NCBI GenBank assembly: GCA_025356795.1
Contig: JANXRR010000082.1
Span: 1 to 6,208 of the forward strand
Reading direction: 5' to 3'
Length of the DNA: 6,208 nt
DNA from: Bacteroidia bacterium
GTDB taxonomy: Bacteria; Bacteroidota; Bacteroidia; Cytophagales; Cyclobacteriaceae
Below the pieces are notes generated by a model. It had not been told where the DNA came from. It was given only the letters and a program-made list of their open reading frames with translations, and made no database searches. Shown here in pieces: positions 1 through 5,202 of the stretch (position 1 is the first letter of the stretch; each line of letters opens with the position of its first letter). The translations under genes and the position numbers were made by a program.

Positions 1-440
1 ATGCCTATACCAATTGCGGCTGCAATGGGCTCGTGAATCATATACACTTCTTTAGCATTGGCATGTTCTGCCGAATCGCGAACTGCGCGCTTCTCCACCT
101 CGGTAATTCCAGAGGGAATACAAATTACCATGCGTAAGGAAGGTGGAAATAATCTTCTTCCCGTGTCCACCATTTTTATCATGCCACGCAGCATCATTTC
201 GGCCGCATGGAAGTCGGCAATTACTCCTTCTTTTAGGGGGCGAATGGTTTTGATGTTATCGTGTGTTTTTTCGTGCATTTGCATAGCTTCTCGGCCAATG
301 GCTAGCACGCGGTTGGTGTTTTTATCAATGGCAATAATGGAAGGCTCATCTACTACAATCTTATCGTTATGAATAATGAGTGTATTAGCAGTTCCTAAAT
401 CTATGGCGATGTCGCTGGTGAAAAAATCAAAAAATTTCAT
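1..440 (-). CDS. mreB: Rod shape-determining protein MreB, N-terminal part (3' end beyond the left edge)
   Basis: MreB is the bacterial actin homologue that forms ATP-dependent filaments under the inner membrane and guides the elongation machinery of peptidoglycan synthesis. The frame opens with ATG at 440-438 and runs off the window after 146 codons, a little under half of the usual 340-350 residues. Visible family marks are the phosphate-1 loop IDLGTANTLI near residues 13-22, the segment DEPSIIAID near 32-40, IRPLKEGVIADF near 66-77, the phosphate-region stretch ICIPSGITEVEKRAV near 107-121, and HEPIAAAIG at the edge. The short hydrophobic-rich start MKFFDFF is typical for Bacteroidota MreB. 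The next gene upstream is divergent (a toxin-antitoxin operon), so mreB needs its own promoter in the 178-base gap. Identification is firm; only the missing C-terminus is unknown. Confidence 0.96.
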   Translation of the reverse strand, partial: MKFFDFFTSDIAIDLGTANTLIIHNDKIVVDEPSIIAIDKNTNRVLAIGREAMQMHEKTHDNIKTIRPLKEGVIADFHAAEMMLRGMIKMVDTGRRLFPPSLRMVICIPSGITEVEKRAVRDSAEHANAKEVYMIHEPIAAAIGIG

Positions 441-466
441 TTGGCAGTTACTAAAAAATGGATTCA

Positions 467-474
467 CGAAATTA
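467..474 (-). promoter_or_regulatory. Weak candidate -7 box for mreB
   Basis: On the minus strand this reads TAATTTCG, one mismatch from the Bacteroidota -7 consensus TAnnTTTG. It would put transcription start roughly 20 bases before the mreB ATG. No TTG-type -33 element is evident upstream, so this is a tentative call made mainly from position. Confidence 0.25.
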
Positions 475-494
475 CAGAAAATCTTACTGATTTT

Positions 495-520
495 AGATTT
501 ATGATTTAAAGATTTATGAT
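495..520. repeat. AT-rich direct repeat, 11 bp unit, period 15
   Basis: The 11-mer AGATTTATGAT occurs at 495-505 and again at 510-520. It lies in the AT-rich gap between the divergent mreB and antitoxin genes. It may be a protein-binding site, an upstream AT element, or a chance result of low complexity. Confidence 0.4.
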
Positions 521-587
521 ATTGTTAATAGGATGACTCAAGCGTGCAATAGAATCAACTGGTGAGTATAAACTATCGCTTTTATTT

Positions 588-607
588 TTTCGTATCTTTG
601 TACGAAA
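588..607. promoter_or_regulatory. Inverted repeat, likely operator of the Xre-RES operon
   Basis: TTTCGTA at 588-594 and TACGAAA at 601-607 are perfect reverse complements around a 6-base centre. The repeat encloses the -7 box, so a bound dimer would block RNA polymerase. A third half-site, TTCG at 611-614, pairs with CGAA at 603-606 around ATTA. Antitoxins of this class usually repress their own operon, alone or with toxin, by binding palindromes at the promoter; that this is the site here is inferred. Confidence 0.65.
593..600 (+). promoter_or_regulatory. Bacteroidota-type -7 box of the Xre-RES operon
   Basis: TATCTTTG is an exact match to the Bacteroidota -7 consensus TAnnTTTG. Transcription would start near 606, leaving a leader of about 12 bases before the ATG at 619. 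A good -33 element is not visible in the expected place. The box supports 619 rather than the GTG at 562 as the real start of the antitoxin. Confidence 0.6.
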
Positions 608-618
608 TTATTCGCATC

Positions 619-1029
619 ATGGAAGCTGCATTCAAATTGCTCGGAATAACTGGAAATCCATCGCAGATGGAAGTGGTGGATTTGCTGGAAAAAGGCCTTA
701 CCAAGCAGAATTATCAGAAAGCAAAAGAATTTATGGGGTTTAGTCACCAAGATATGGCCACCATCCTATCAATAAGCACCAAAACCTTAGAAGGCAAGGC
801 AAATAAAGATAGGCTAAGCGACACATCTTCTGAGCGCCTTCTTAAACTCGCTGAGTTGGCGGCTCTAGCCATGCAGACTTTTAATAGCACTGAACTTTTT
901 CATGAGTGGCTGCAAAGACCTCTTCGGCCGCTCGGTGGAAAAAAGCCAGTGGAGCTAATGGTAAATATGTATGGCCTTGACATGGTAAAGAATTTGTTGG
1001 GACGCATTGAGCATAGCGTATATTCATGA
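619..1029 (+). CDS. Xre/MbcA/ParS-type antitoxin of a RES toxin-antitoxin pair
   Basis: This 136-residue protein is the antitoxin partner of the RES-domain toxin that follows. It should neutralise the toxin by direct binding and repress the shared promoter. Residues about 27-62 form the Xre-like helix-turn-helix region, with SHQDMATILSISTKTLEGK at 42-60. Residues about 85-134 are the DUF2384 (MbcA/ParS/Xre toxin-binding) domain, with the expected Trp (HEWLQRP, 95-101), the LGGKKP turn at 105-110, a G at 119 and the ending LGRIEHSVYS. The frame is open back to GTG at 562, but that stretch contains the promoter and operator, so ATG 619 is chosen; 136 residues is also normal for the family. The last four bases overlap the toxin start as ATGA, implying translational coupling. 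No Shine-Dalgarno sequence is seen, which is normal for the phylum. Confidence 0.9.
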   Translation: MEAAFKLLGITGNPSQMEVVDLLEKGLTKQNYQKAKEFMGFSHQDMATILSISTKTLEGKANKDRLSDTSSERLLKLAELAALAMQTFNSTELFHEWLQRPLRPLGGKKPVELMVNMYGLDMVKNLLGRIEHSVYS

Positions 1030-1487
1030 TCGTTTACCGATTAGTTAGGGCCAACAGGGCTTTACTTGACGGAAAAGGGGCGGCTCTTTTCGCAGGCAGA
1101 TGGAACAACGAAAATATCCCTTGTATTTATACCTCTACTTCTTCCTCCTTAGCACAATTGGAATTGATGGCTAATCATGAAGACTGGAAAATTTTTACCT
1201 ACGTGCCTCATGTAATGCTACAACTAACAGTGCCAAACCGTAAAATCAAACTAGTACATGAAAGCAATTTGCCTCACGACTGGAATAGAGCTATGCCGAA
1301 TGCGCTTACTCAACAATTTGGCACTAATTTATTGAACAACTTTTCTTTGTTGGGCTTCAGTGTGCCCAGTACTGTGAACAATTTGGAACGCAACGTTATA
1401 CTCAATCCACGGGCTGTTTCCTTTGCAGAACTGGTTACAATAAAACATCAGTTTCCATTTGAAATGGATGCTAGATTGGTTAGGTGA
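1026..1487 (+). CDS. RES-domain toxin (predicted NAD+-degrading)
   Basis: RES-domain toxins deplete cellular NAD+ by hydrolysis or phosphorolysis, arresting growth until the Xre-type antitoxin restrains them. This 153-residue protein carries the full domain. It starts VYRLVRA, then GRWN with Arg25, Tyr35 in CIYTS and Glu46 in AQLELMAN. The spacing of these three residues (10 and 11) equals that of the Arg31/Tyr41/Glu52 set reported for the Pseudomonas putida Res toxin, as I recall it. Later come VPSTVN with Ser115 and the closing NLERNVILNP motif at 119-128. The usual NPxH ending of many members is NPRA here. Nothing is truncated or frameshifted, so the toxin is predicted active. It overlaps the antitoxin by four bases, and its end faces the end of purH with 38 bases between them. 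NAD+ as substrate is known for the family, not shown for this protein. Confidence 0.9.
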   Translation: MIVYRLVRANRALLDGKGAALFAGRWNNENIPCIYTSTSSSLAQLELMANHEDWKIFTYVPHVMLQLTVPNRKIKLVHESNLPHDWNRAMPNALTQQFGTNLLNNFSLLGFSVPSTVNNLERNVILNPRAVSFAELVTIKHQFPFEMDARLVR

Positions 1488-1525
1488 CATGATTAACAGA
1501 GATTGGAAGCCTAAAATCAAAAATA

Positions 1526-3052
1526 TTAGTGCTTAAAATGCCTGATGCCCGTAAGCACCATCGCCATGTTGTGTTGATCACAAAAGTCAATCGAGTCTTT
1601 ATCTTTAATTGACCCACCTGGTTGGATGACTGCTTCAATGCCGGCTTTACTTGCAATCTCAACACAATCAGGAAAAGGGAAGAAGGCATCAGAAGCCATT
1701 ACCGAGCCTTTCAAATTGAAACCAAAACTTTTCGCTTTCTCTATCGCTTGCCTCAATGAGTCTACACGCGATGTCTGGCCAACTCCGCTTGCAAGCAATT
1801 GCCCATCAACGGCTAAGACAATGGTATTTGATTTTGTGTGCTTGGCGATTTTGCTAGCAAAAAGAAGTGCCTTAATTTCTGATGCACTAGGTTCTCGCTT
1901 TGTGACAGTCTTCAAATCTTCGAGCGAATCTGTTTTTGAATCAGCATCTTGTTCAATAATACCGTTAAGCAGATTTTTAAATTGCTTACCTGCCTTAGGT
2001 TGAAGTTTTTGACGAAGCACCATCCTGTTCTTTTTGGTCTTAAGAATATCCAATGCCTCTTGGGAATAACCTGGCGCAATCAGTATCTCAAAAAATAATT
2101 TATTGATTTCTTCAGCTGCTGATAAGTCAACTGTTTTATTGGTGACCAGCACACCGCCAAATGCCGAAGTTGTGTCGGCAGCAAAAGCTTTTAAATAGGC
2201 TTCCTTTACAGTTGATGCCGTTGCCACGCCACAAGCATTGGTATGTTTAATAATTACAAAAGCTGTTTCATCTTTAAATTCGTCAATCAGGTTGATGGCC
2301 GCATCTACATCCACTAAGTTATTATACGAAAGTTCTTTGCCATTCAGTTGCTCAAAGAAAGCTTCGAGGTCGCCATAGAAAACACCTTTCTGGTGCGGGT
2401 TCTCGCCATAGCGAAGCACGCGGCCTTTGGTTTCACTTATCTTCAAACTTGGAATCTGCTGCTCTTGGTTAAAGTAGTTAAAGATAGCCGTGTCATAATG
2501 TGAGGTAACATTAAATGCTTTGGCAGCGAATGTCTTCCGCTCAGAAAGAGTTGATTCGCCTTTGTTTCCCTGAAGCAAAGAAAGCAAATCCGCGTATTGA
2601 TCGCGTGAAGAAACGATCAGCACATCATTAAAATTTTTGGCAGCAGCACGAATTAATGAAATACCGCCAATATCAATCTTTTCTATGATGTCATCTTCGC
2701 TGCCGCCTTTAACAACGGTTTCCTCAAAAGGATATAAATCAACAATCACTAAATCCAGTGGGCCAATATTGAATTGTTTGGCTTCGTTGTTATCTTGTGT
2801 GTGGTCTCTTCTAAATAAGATGCCGCCAAACACAGCAGGGTGCAGTGTCTTTACACGCCCGCCAAAAATGGAAGGGTAACCTGTAAGTTTTTCTACTGGT
2901 GTAACAGCATAGCCAAGCTTCTCGATAAAATCTTGTGTGCCTCCAGTGGAAACAAACTCAACGCCAAATCCCGCCAAGGAATGGATGATGGGTTCTAGAT
3001 TGTCTTTATAAAAAACAGAGATGAGCGCGCGGGTAATTTTTTTGGAGGCCAT
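1526..3052 (-). CDS. purH: Bifunctional AICAR formyltransferase / IMP cyclohydrolase PurH
   Basis: PurH carries out the last two steps of de novo purine synthesis in the cytoplasm: formyl transfer from 10-formyltetrahydrofolate to AICAR, then ring closure of FAICAR to IMP. The 508 residues match the normal family length of about 505-530. The N-terminal MGS-like cyclohydrolase domain (about 1-190) shows FVSTGGT at 33-39, GRVKTLHP at 65-72 with the active-site Lys, and LVIVDLYPFE at 101-110. The transformylase part shows LRYGENPHQ at 213-221, LSYNNLVD at 241-248, the catalytic Lys269-His270 in IIKHTNACG, TSAFGGV at 295-301, and near the end ASDAFFPFPD and IQPGGSIKDKDSI. It starts at ATG 3052 about 20 bases downstream of a good -7 box. 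It is transcribed in the same direction as mreB but separated from it by the Xre-RES module. Confidence 0.98.
   Translation of the reverse strand: MASKKITRALISVFYKDNLEPIIHSLAGFGVEFVSTGGTQDFIEKLGYAVTPVEKLTGYPSIFGGRVKTLHPAVFGGILFRRDHTQDNNEAKQFNIGPLDLVIVDLYPFEETVVKGGSEDDIIEKIDIGGISLIRAAAKNFNDVLIVSSRDQYADLLSLLQGNKGESTLSERKTFAAKAFNVTSHYDTAIFNYFNQEQQIPSLKISETKGRVLRYGENPHQKGVFYGDLEAFFEQLNGKELSYNNLVDVDAAINLIDEFKDETAFVIIKHTNACGVATASTVKEAYLKAFAADTTSAFGGVLVTNKTVDLSAAEEINKLFFEILIAPGYSQEALDILKTKKNRMVLRQKLQPKAGKQFKNLLNGIIEQDADSKTDSLEDLKTVTKREPSASEIKALLFASKIAKHTKSNTIVLAVDGQLLASGVGQTSRVDSLRQAIEKAKSFGFNLKGSVMASDAFFPFPDCVEIASKAGIEAVIQPGGSIKDKDSIDFCDQHNMAMVLTGIRHFKH
1529..1558 (-). terminator. Possible intrinsic terminator at the purH 3' end
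   Basis: On the purH strand GTGCTT (1558-1553) can pair with AAGCAC (1534-1529) around an 18-base loop, followed by the stop codon and a T-rich run (TAATATTTTTGATTTT). The stem lies in the last codons of purH. A 6-bp stem with a long loop is weak, so this is tentative. Some terminator is expected in this convergent gap. Confidence 0.25.
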
Positions 3053-3071
3053 GGTGGGGATTGATGAGCCG

Positions 3072-3079
3072 CAAAAGTA
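3072..3079 (-). promoter_or_regulatory. -7 box of the purH promoter
   Basis: On the minus strand this reads TACTTTTG, an exact match to TAnnTTTG, ending 19 bases before the purH ATG. The implied leader is only about 12-15 bases, the same arrangement as in the Xre-RES operon. It lies immediately after the end of the readthrough frame of the broken DUF5615 gene, so purH probably has its own promoter. No clear -33 TTG is seen. Confidence 0.5.
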
Positions 3080-3220
3080 TTAAAAAAGAAGGAGGCAGCC
3101 ATGATTAAAAACGCATCTGTAAGTTCTTTGCCTGATGCTATCTTTTTCTACAACTGTAAATCTCCCTTCAATTTTAATGTCATTATTTTTCAATAACTCT
3201 AGTAACCGATCGCCAGCTGT
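3080..3220 (-). pseudogene. Severed C-terminal tail of the DUF5615 toxin gene
   Basis: Directly after the TAA that ends the toxin frame, the same frame continues without interruption to TAA at 3082-3080. It reads TAGDRLLELLKNN, then DIKIEGRFTVVEKDSIRQR, which matches how DUF5615 proteins normally end: a helix in which LLxLL recurs, then a strand of the form GRFTVVExDxIRIR. The last 14 residues (TYRCVFNHGCLLLF) do not resemble the family, so the original end was probably near 3125. No independent start codon suggests that this stretch is translated on its own. The reading is direct; that it is the remnant of one gene is an inference from the family pattern. Confidence 0.8.
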
Positions 3221-3469
3221 TTATGGGCTCTCTCCTTTATATCGAAAGAAAATAACTGATGTGGGATTCGCGATTCCATATTTGAAGATTATCTCACTAT
3301 AATCTTTATCGAAAGTTAGTATGATTAAACGCTGAGCTTGTGCCATCTCGATTACTTCATAGTCGGAAAAGCCACGATACAATTCAAATATGCTGGTGAT
3401 CTCTAACCCAGTTGCTCTCAGAAAAGAGATACTAGGTGAGGGAAAATTTTCATTTGCTAAAAATTGCAT
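3221..3469 (-). CDS. DUF5615 PIN-like toxin, cut by an in-frame stop (probably inactive)
   Basis: DUF5615 (COG4634) proteins have a PIN-like fold and are predicted RNase toxins paired with DUF433 antitoxins. The 82 residues from ATG 3469 show the family start MQFLANENFP, then SDYEVIEMAQAQ at 35-46, LIILTFDKDYSEIIF at 48-62 and SVIFFRYKGESP at 71-82, ending at TAA 3223-3221. Usual members have 110-120 residues, and the missing tail is still present downstream in the same frame, so this is a nonsense mutation (or a base-call error) and not a natural end. The family start is normally LADEN; here the Asp, a likely metal-binding acidic residue, is Asn6. An upstream ATG at 3508 lies inside the antitoxin gene; 3469 is preferred because it fits the family start and makes a TGATG overlap with the antitoxin stop. 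Confidence 0.85.
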   Translation of the reverse strand: MQFLANENFPSPSISFLRATGLEITSIFELYRGFSDYEVIEMAQAQRLIILTFDKDYSEIIFKYGIANPTSVIFFRYKGESP

Positions 3470-3699
3470 CAAGCACTCAAGGGAAAATAAAGCTCGTGCT
3501 GAATGCATTCTTTAAGGTATGCAAAAACCGCTTTCAAATCAGTTTCGGTTAACCTCGGATAACTTTCGAAAATCATTTTTTCTGTCCATCCAACAGAAAG
3601 TAACTCCAAAACCAGTTCTACCGAAATTCGTGTGCCCTTGATCGTTGGTTTACCGATTAGAATTTCTTTGTCTGATACTATGTGATCCCTCCAATTCAT
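3469..3699 (-). CDS. DUF433 family antitoxin
   Basis: DUF433 (COG2442) proteins are small winged-helix-like proteins found next to DUF5615 toxins and predicted to be their antitoxins. The 76 residues follow the family pattern closely: HIVSDKEILIGKPTIKGTRI at 6-25, VELVLELLSVGWTEKMI at 27-43, then SYPRLTETDLKAVFAYLKE at 46-64. Length and ends are normal and no damage is seen. The stop codon shares its A with the toxin ATG (TGATG), a sign of translational coupling. The start is six bases downstream of the stop of the YcxB-like gene, so the pair is probably co-transcribed with it and with the omega-amidase. Since the partner toxin is broken, this may now act as an orphan, possibly still able to bind related toxins or DNA; that is inference. 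Confidence 0.9.
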   Translation of the reverse strand: MNWRDHIVSDKEILIGKPTIKGTRISVELVLELLSVGWTEKMIFESYPRLTETDLKAVFAYLKECIQHELYFPLSA

Positions 3700-3705
3700 A
3701 AAAAA

Positions 3706-4245
3706 TCAATTGAGTCTTAGTTTTAATCGTCTACCAAGGAATTCTAAAACCTCAGAATATTTCCCATCTGGGAATTCTGAATTTTTAAAAATAGTAGATT
3801 GAGCCACGTTTTCATTTCTATTAATAAAAATGATTTCATTTATTACCATGTAATCAACAAAATAATCCCATTTCAACTTTACTTCAGTTTTGCTATCAAT
3901 GTACTTGAAATATTCTTCATCGAACTCATAAGTTACTTTAGAAAAAGCCTTTTCATAACTATCAGCTAATTTCTTCAAACTTCTTTTAAAAATTATTCTA
4001 GATTTAATGATTAGCATGAGTAGAATAAGACCAAGAACTAAACTAATCATACCAATTCCTGTAAAGAAATTAAAATTTTCATTGTTAAAATACTTACCAA
4101 TAGACCCTAGCAGATTAAGTATTACCCCACCACCAAGCAGAATTGCCAATACTCTAAATTGCTGTTTAAGTGCTATTTTCCAACAAAAAAGGGATTTATC
4201 AACATAAATCTCTCTACTGAATTCAACTTCAAAAGTCAAATTCAT
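3706..4245 (-). CDS. YcxB-like two-helix membrane protein of unknown function
   Basis: I recognise the architecture but no function. The 179-residue protein has a short N-terminal segment (about 1-30), two hydrophobic helices at about 32-49 (VLAILLGGGVILNLLG) and 61-81 (FTGIGMISLVLGLILLMLII), then a basic stretch with KSRIIFKRSLKK. The C-terminal region (about 105-170) fits the YcxB-like pattern: a strand YEFDEEYFKYID, the TEVKLKWDYF motif with its conserved Trp126, hydrophobic IIFINRN, then FKNSEFPDGKYSEVLEFL. It should sit in the inner membrane with the C-terminal domain in the cytoplasm. Its ATG is two bases after the omega-amidase stop. It is AT-rich: two 60-base lines counted by hand give 28% and 25% GC, against 57% for one line of the omega-amidase. 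That suggests a separate origin. Confidence 0.75.
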   Translation of the reverse strand: MNLTFEVEFSREIYVDKSLFCWKIALKQQFRVLAILLGGGVILNLLGSIGKYFNNENFNFFTGIGMISLVLGLILLMLIIKSRIIFKRSLKKLADSYEKAFSKVTYEFDEEYFKYIDSKTEVKLKWDYFVDYMVINEIIFINRNENVAQSTIFKNSEFPDGKYSEVLEFLGRRLKLRLN

Positions 4246-4247
4246 AT

Positions 4248-5069
4248 TTAATAATCCGCCTCAGGCACATTTTCAAACTCAATTGAAAAATCATCACCAT
4301 CAAGAAAGGCAGGAAACCGATCTCTAAAAGATTGTAAGGAATTTGCGCTGAGTGTAGTAGTTCGTATGGCTTCAATCTCATCTACCGAAAAAATAGTGTC
4401 GCCTTTGGGGCCAATTATGGAAGATTGCCCGTTGTATTCTATTTCATTGCCATCAATGCCCACCCTGTTTACACCTACTACATAACTTAGGTTTTCGATG
4501 GCACGGGCTCTGAGCAAAGTTTCCCAAACATTGGCACGCACCTTGGGCCAGTTAGCTACGTAGATGGCCACATCGTAGCTTGTTTTCTTCAATGCGGCAT
4601 TCCAACGGTTGCGGCTCCAGACAGGGAAACGGAGATCGTAACAAATCAATGGGCAAATTCTCCATCCCTTCCAATGGCCAATTAAAAGGCTCTCTCCTTG
4701 AGCATACGTATGATTTTCTTCTGCCATTCTAAAAAGGTGGCGCTTATCGTAGGTTTTAAAGTTGCCTTCGGGCTCCATCCACAGAAGGCGGTTATAGAAA
4801 CGATCATGCACATTGGCAATAAAGCTGCCTAGAATCAAAGCTCCTGTTTGATCAGCCATTTGCTTCATCCACTTAAAGGTGCGCATGTTCATCATTTCAG
4901 CGTGCTTATTGGCCCGCATGGTAAAACCTGTGGTGAACATTTCGGGAAGAACTATAACATCTGTAGGTTGGCCAATCTGCCAGATTTTTTCTTCAAACAT
5001 AGCCAAATTGGCCCCAATGTCTTCCCAATGAATATCTGATTGAATGATGGTGATCTTTAAATCTTGCAT
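4248..5069 (-). CDS. Omega-amidase of the YafV/NIT2 type (nitrilase superfamily)
   Basis: This enzyme hydrolyses omega-monoamides of alpha-keto dicarboxylic acids, above all alpha-ketoglutaramate and alpha-ketosuccinamate, giving the keto acid and ammonia in the cytoplasm. The 273 residues show the nitrilase Glu-Lys-Cys triad: Glu43 in VLPEMFTTGF, Lys109 in TYDKRHLF, and Cys143 in PLICYDLRFPVWSRN. The LRFPVWSRN stretch, the NWPKVR segment at 173-178 and WETLLRARAIENLSYVVGVNRVG at 182-204 are typical of the YafV branch. Length is normal and the start ATG gives the expected N-terminus. It lies 133 bases downstream of an aminotransferase gene on the same strand, a functional pair (transaminase makes the keto-amide, this enzyme removes it). 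Its stop is two bases before the YcxB-like start. The precise in vivo substrate is inferred from the family. Confidence 0.9.
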   Translation of the reverse strand: MQDLKITIIQSDIHWEDIGANLAMFEEKIWQIGQPTDVIVLPEMFTTGFTMRANKHAEMMNMRTFKWMKQMADQTGALILGSFIANVHDRFYNRLLWMEPEGNFKTYDKRHLFRMAEENHTYAQGESLLIGHWKGWRICPLICYDLRFPVWSRNRWNAALKKTSYDVAIYVANWPKVRANVWETLLRARAIENLSYVVGVNRVGIDGNEIEYNGQSSIIGPKGDTIFSVDEIEAIRTTTLSANSLQSFRDRFPAFLDGDDFSIEFENVPEADY

Positions 5070-5125
5070 GGCTCTACAAAGAAAAACAATGAATCACTAA
5101 AAAGCACTACCGAGGTTAAAAGAAA

Positions 5126-5142
5126 GTGAGAAAGGTGAGAAA
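5126..5142. repeat. Tandem 8-mer GTGAGAAA, period 9
   Basis: GTGAGAAA occurs at 5126-5133 and 5135-5142, in the 133-base gap between the aminotransferase and omega-amidase genes. On the coding strand this is a pyrimidine-rich stretch. Nothing else clear lies in this gap: no convincing TAnnTTTG promoter and no strong hairpin, so co-transcription of the two genes is possible. Confidence 0.4.
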
Positions 5143-5202
5143 CAAGGGTTTCAAAGCTTTAAATACTACAAATTGTTTTCAGATTGGAAATGACCCTTAA
5201 TT

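Noticed and set aside
58..372. Plus-strand open frame of 104 codons opposite mreB
   Set aside because: It is the antisense shadow of a strongly conserved mreB region, with no family features of its own.
562..618. Longer antitoxin start at GTG 562, adding 19 residues
   Set aside because: This stretch contains the exact -7 box and the palindromic operator, its translation is rich in aromatic residues unlike the family N-terminus, and ATG 619 gives a normal length.
1454..1468. Perfect 15-base palindrome TCCATTT-G-AAATGGA near the toxin 3' end
   Set aside because: It lies within coding sequence (FPFEMD), is not followed by a T-run, and is explained by the codons.
3091..3196. Small plus-strand frame (ATG 3101, 31 codons) preceded by GGAGG
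   Set aside because: It is antisense to the recognisable toxin tail, the product MIKNASVSSLPDAIFF... resembles nothing, and genes of this phylum do not rely on Shine-Dalgarno sites, so the GGAGG is likely chance.
3470..3508. Upstream ATG at 3508 as the start of the DUF5615 protein
   Set aside because: It lies inside the antitoxin gene and adds 13 residues not found in the family; ATG 3469 gives the family start and the TGATG overlap.
5077..5084. TTTCTTTG on the minus strand as a -7 box for the omega-amidase
   Set aside because: It differs from TAnnTTTG at a key position and is only seven bases from the ATG, too close for a normal start.
5149..5163. Near-palindrome TTTCAAAGCTTTAAA between the aminotransferase and omega-amidase, overlapping an AAGCTTTG promoter-like string
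   Set aside because: The symmetry is AT-rich and imperfect, and the promoter-like string lacks the leading T; not enough to call a site.
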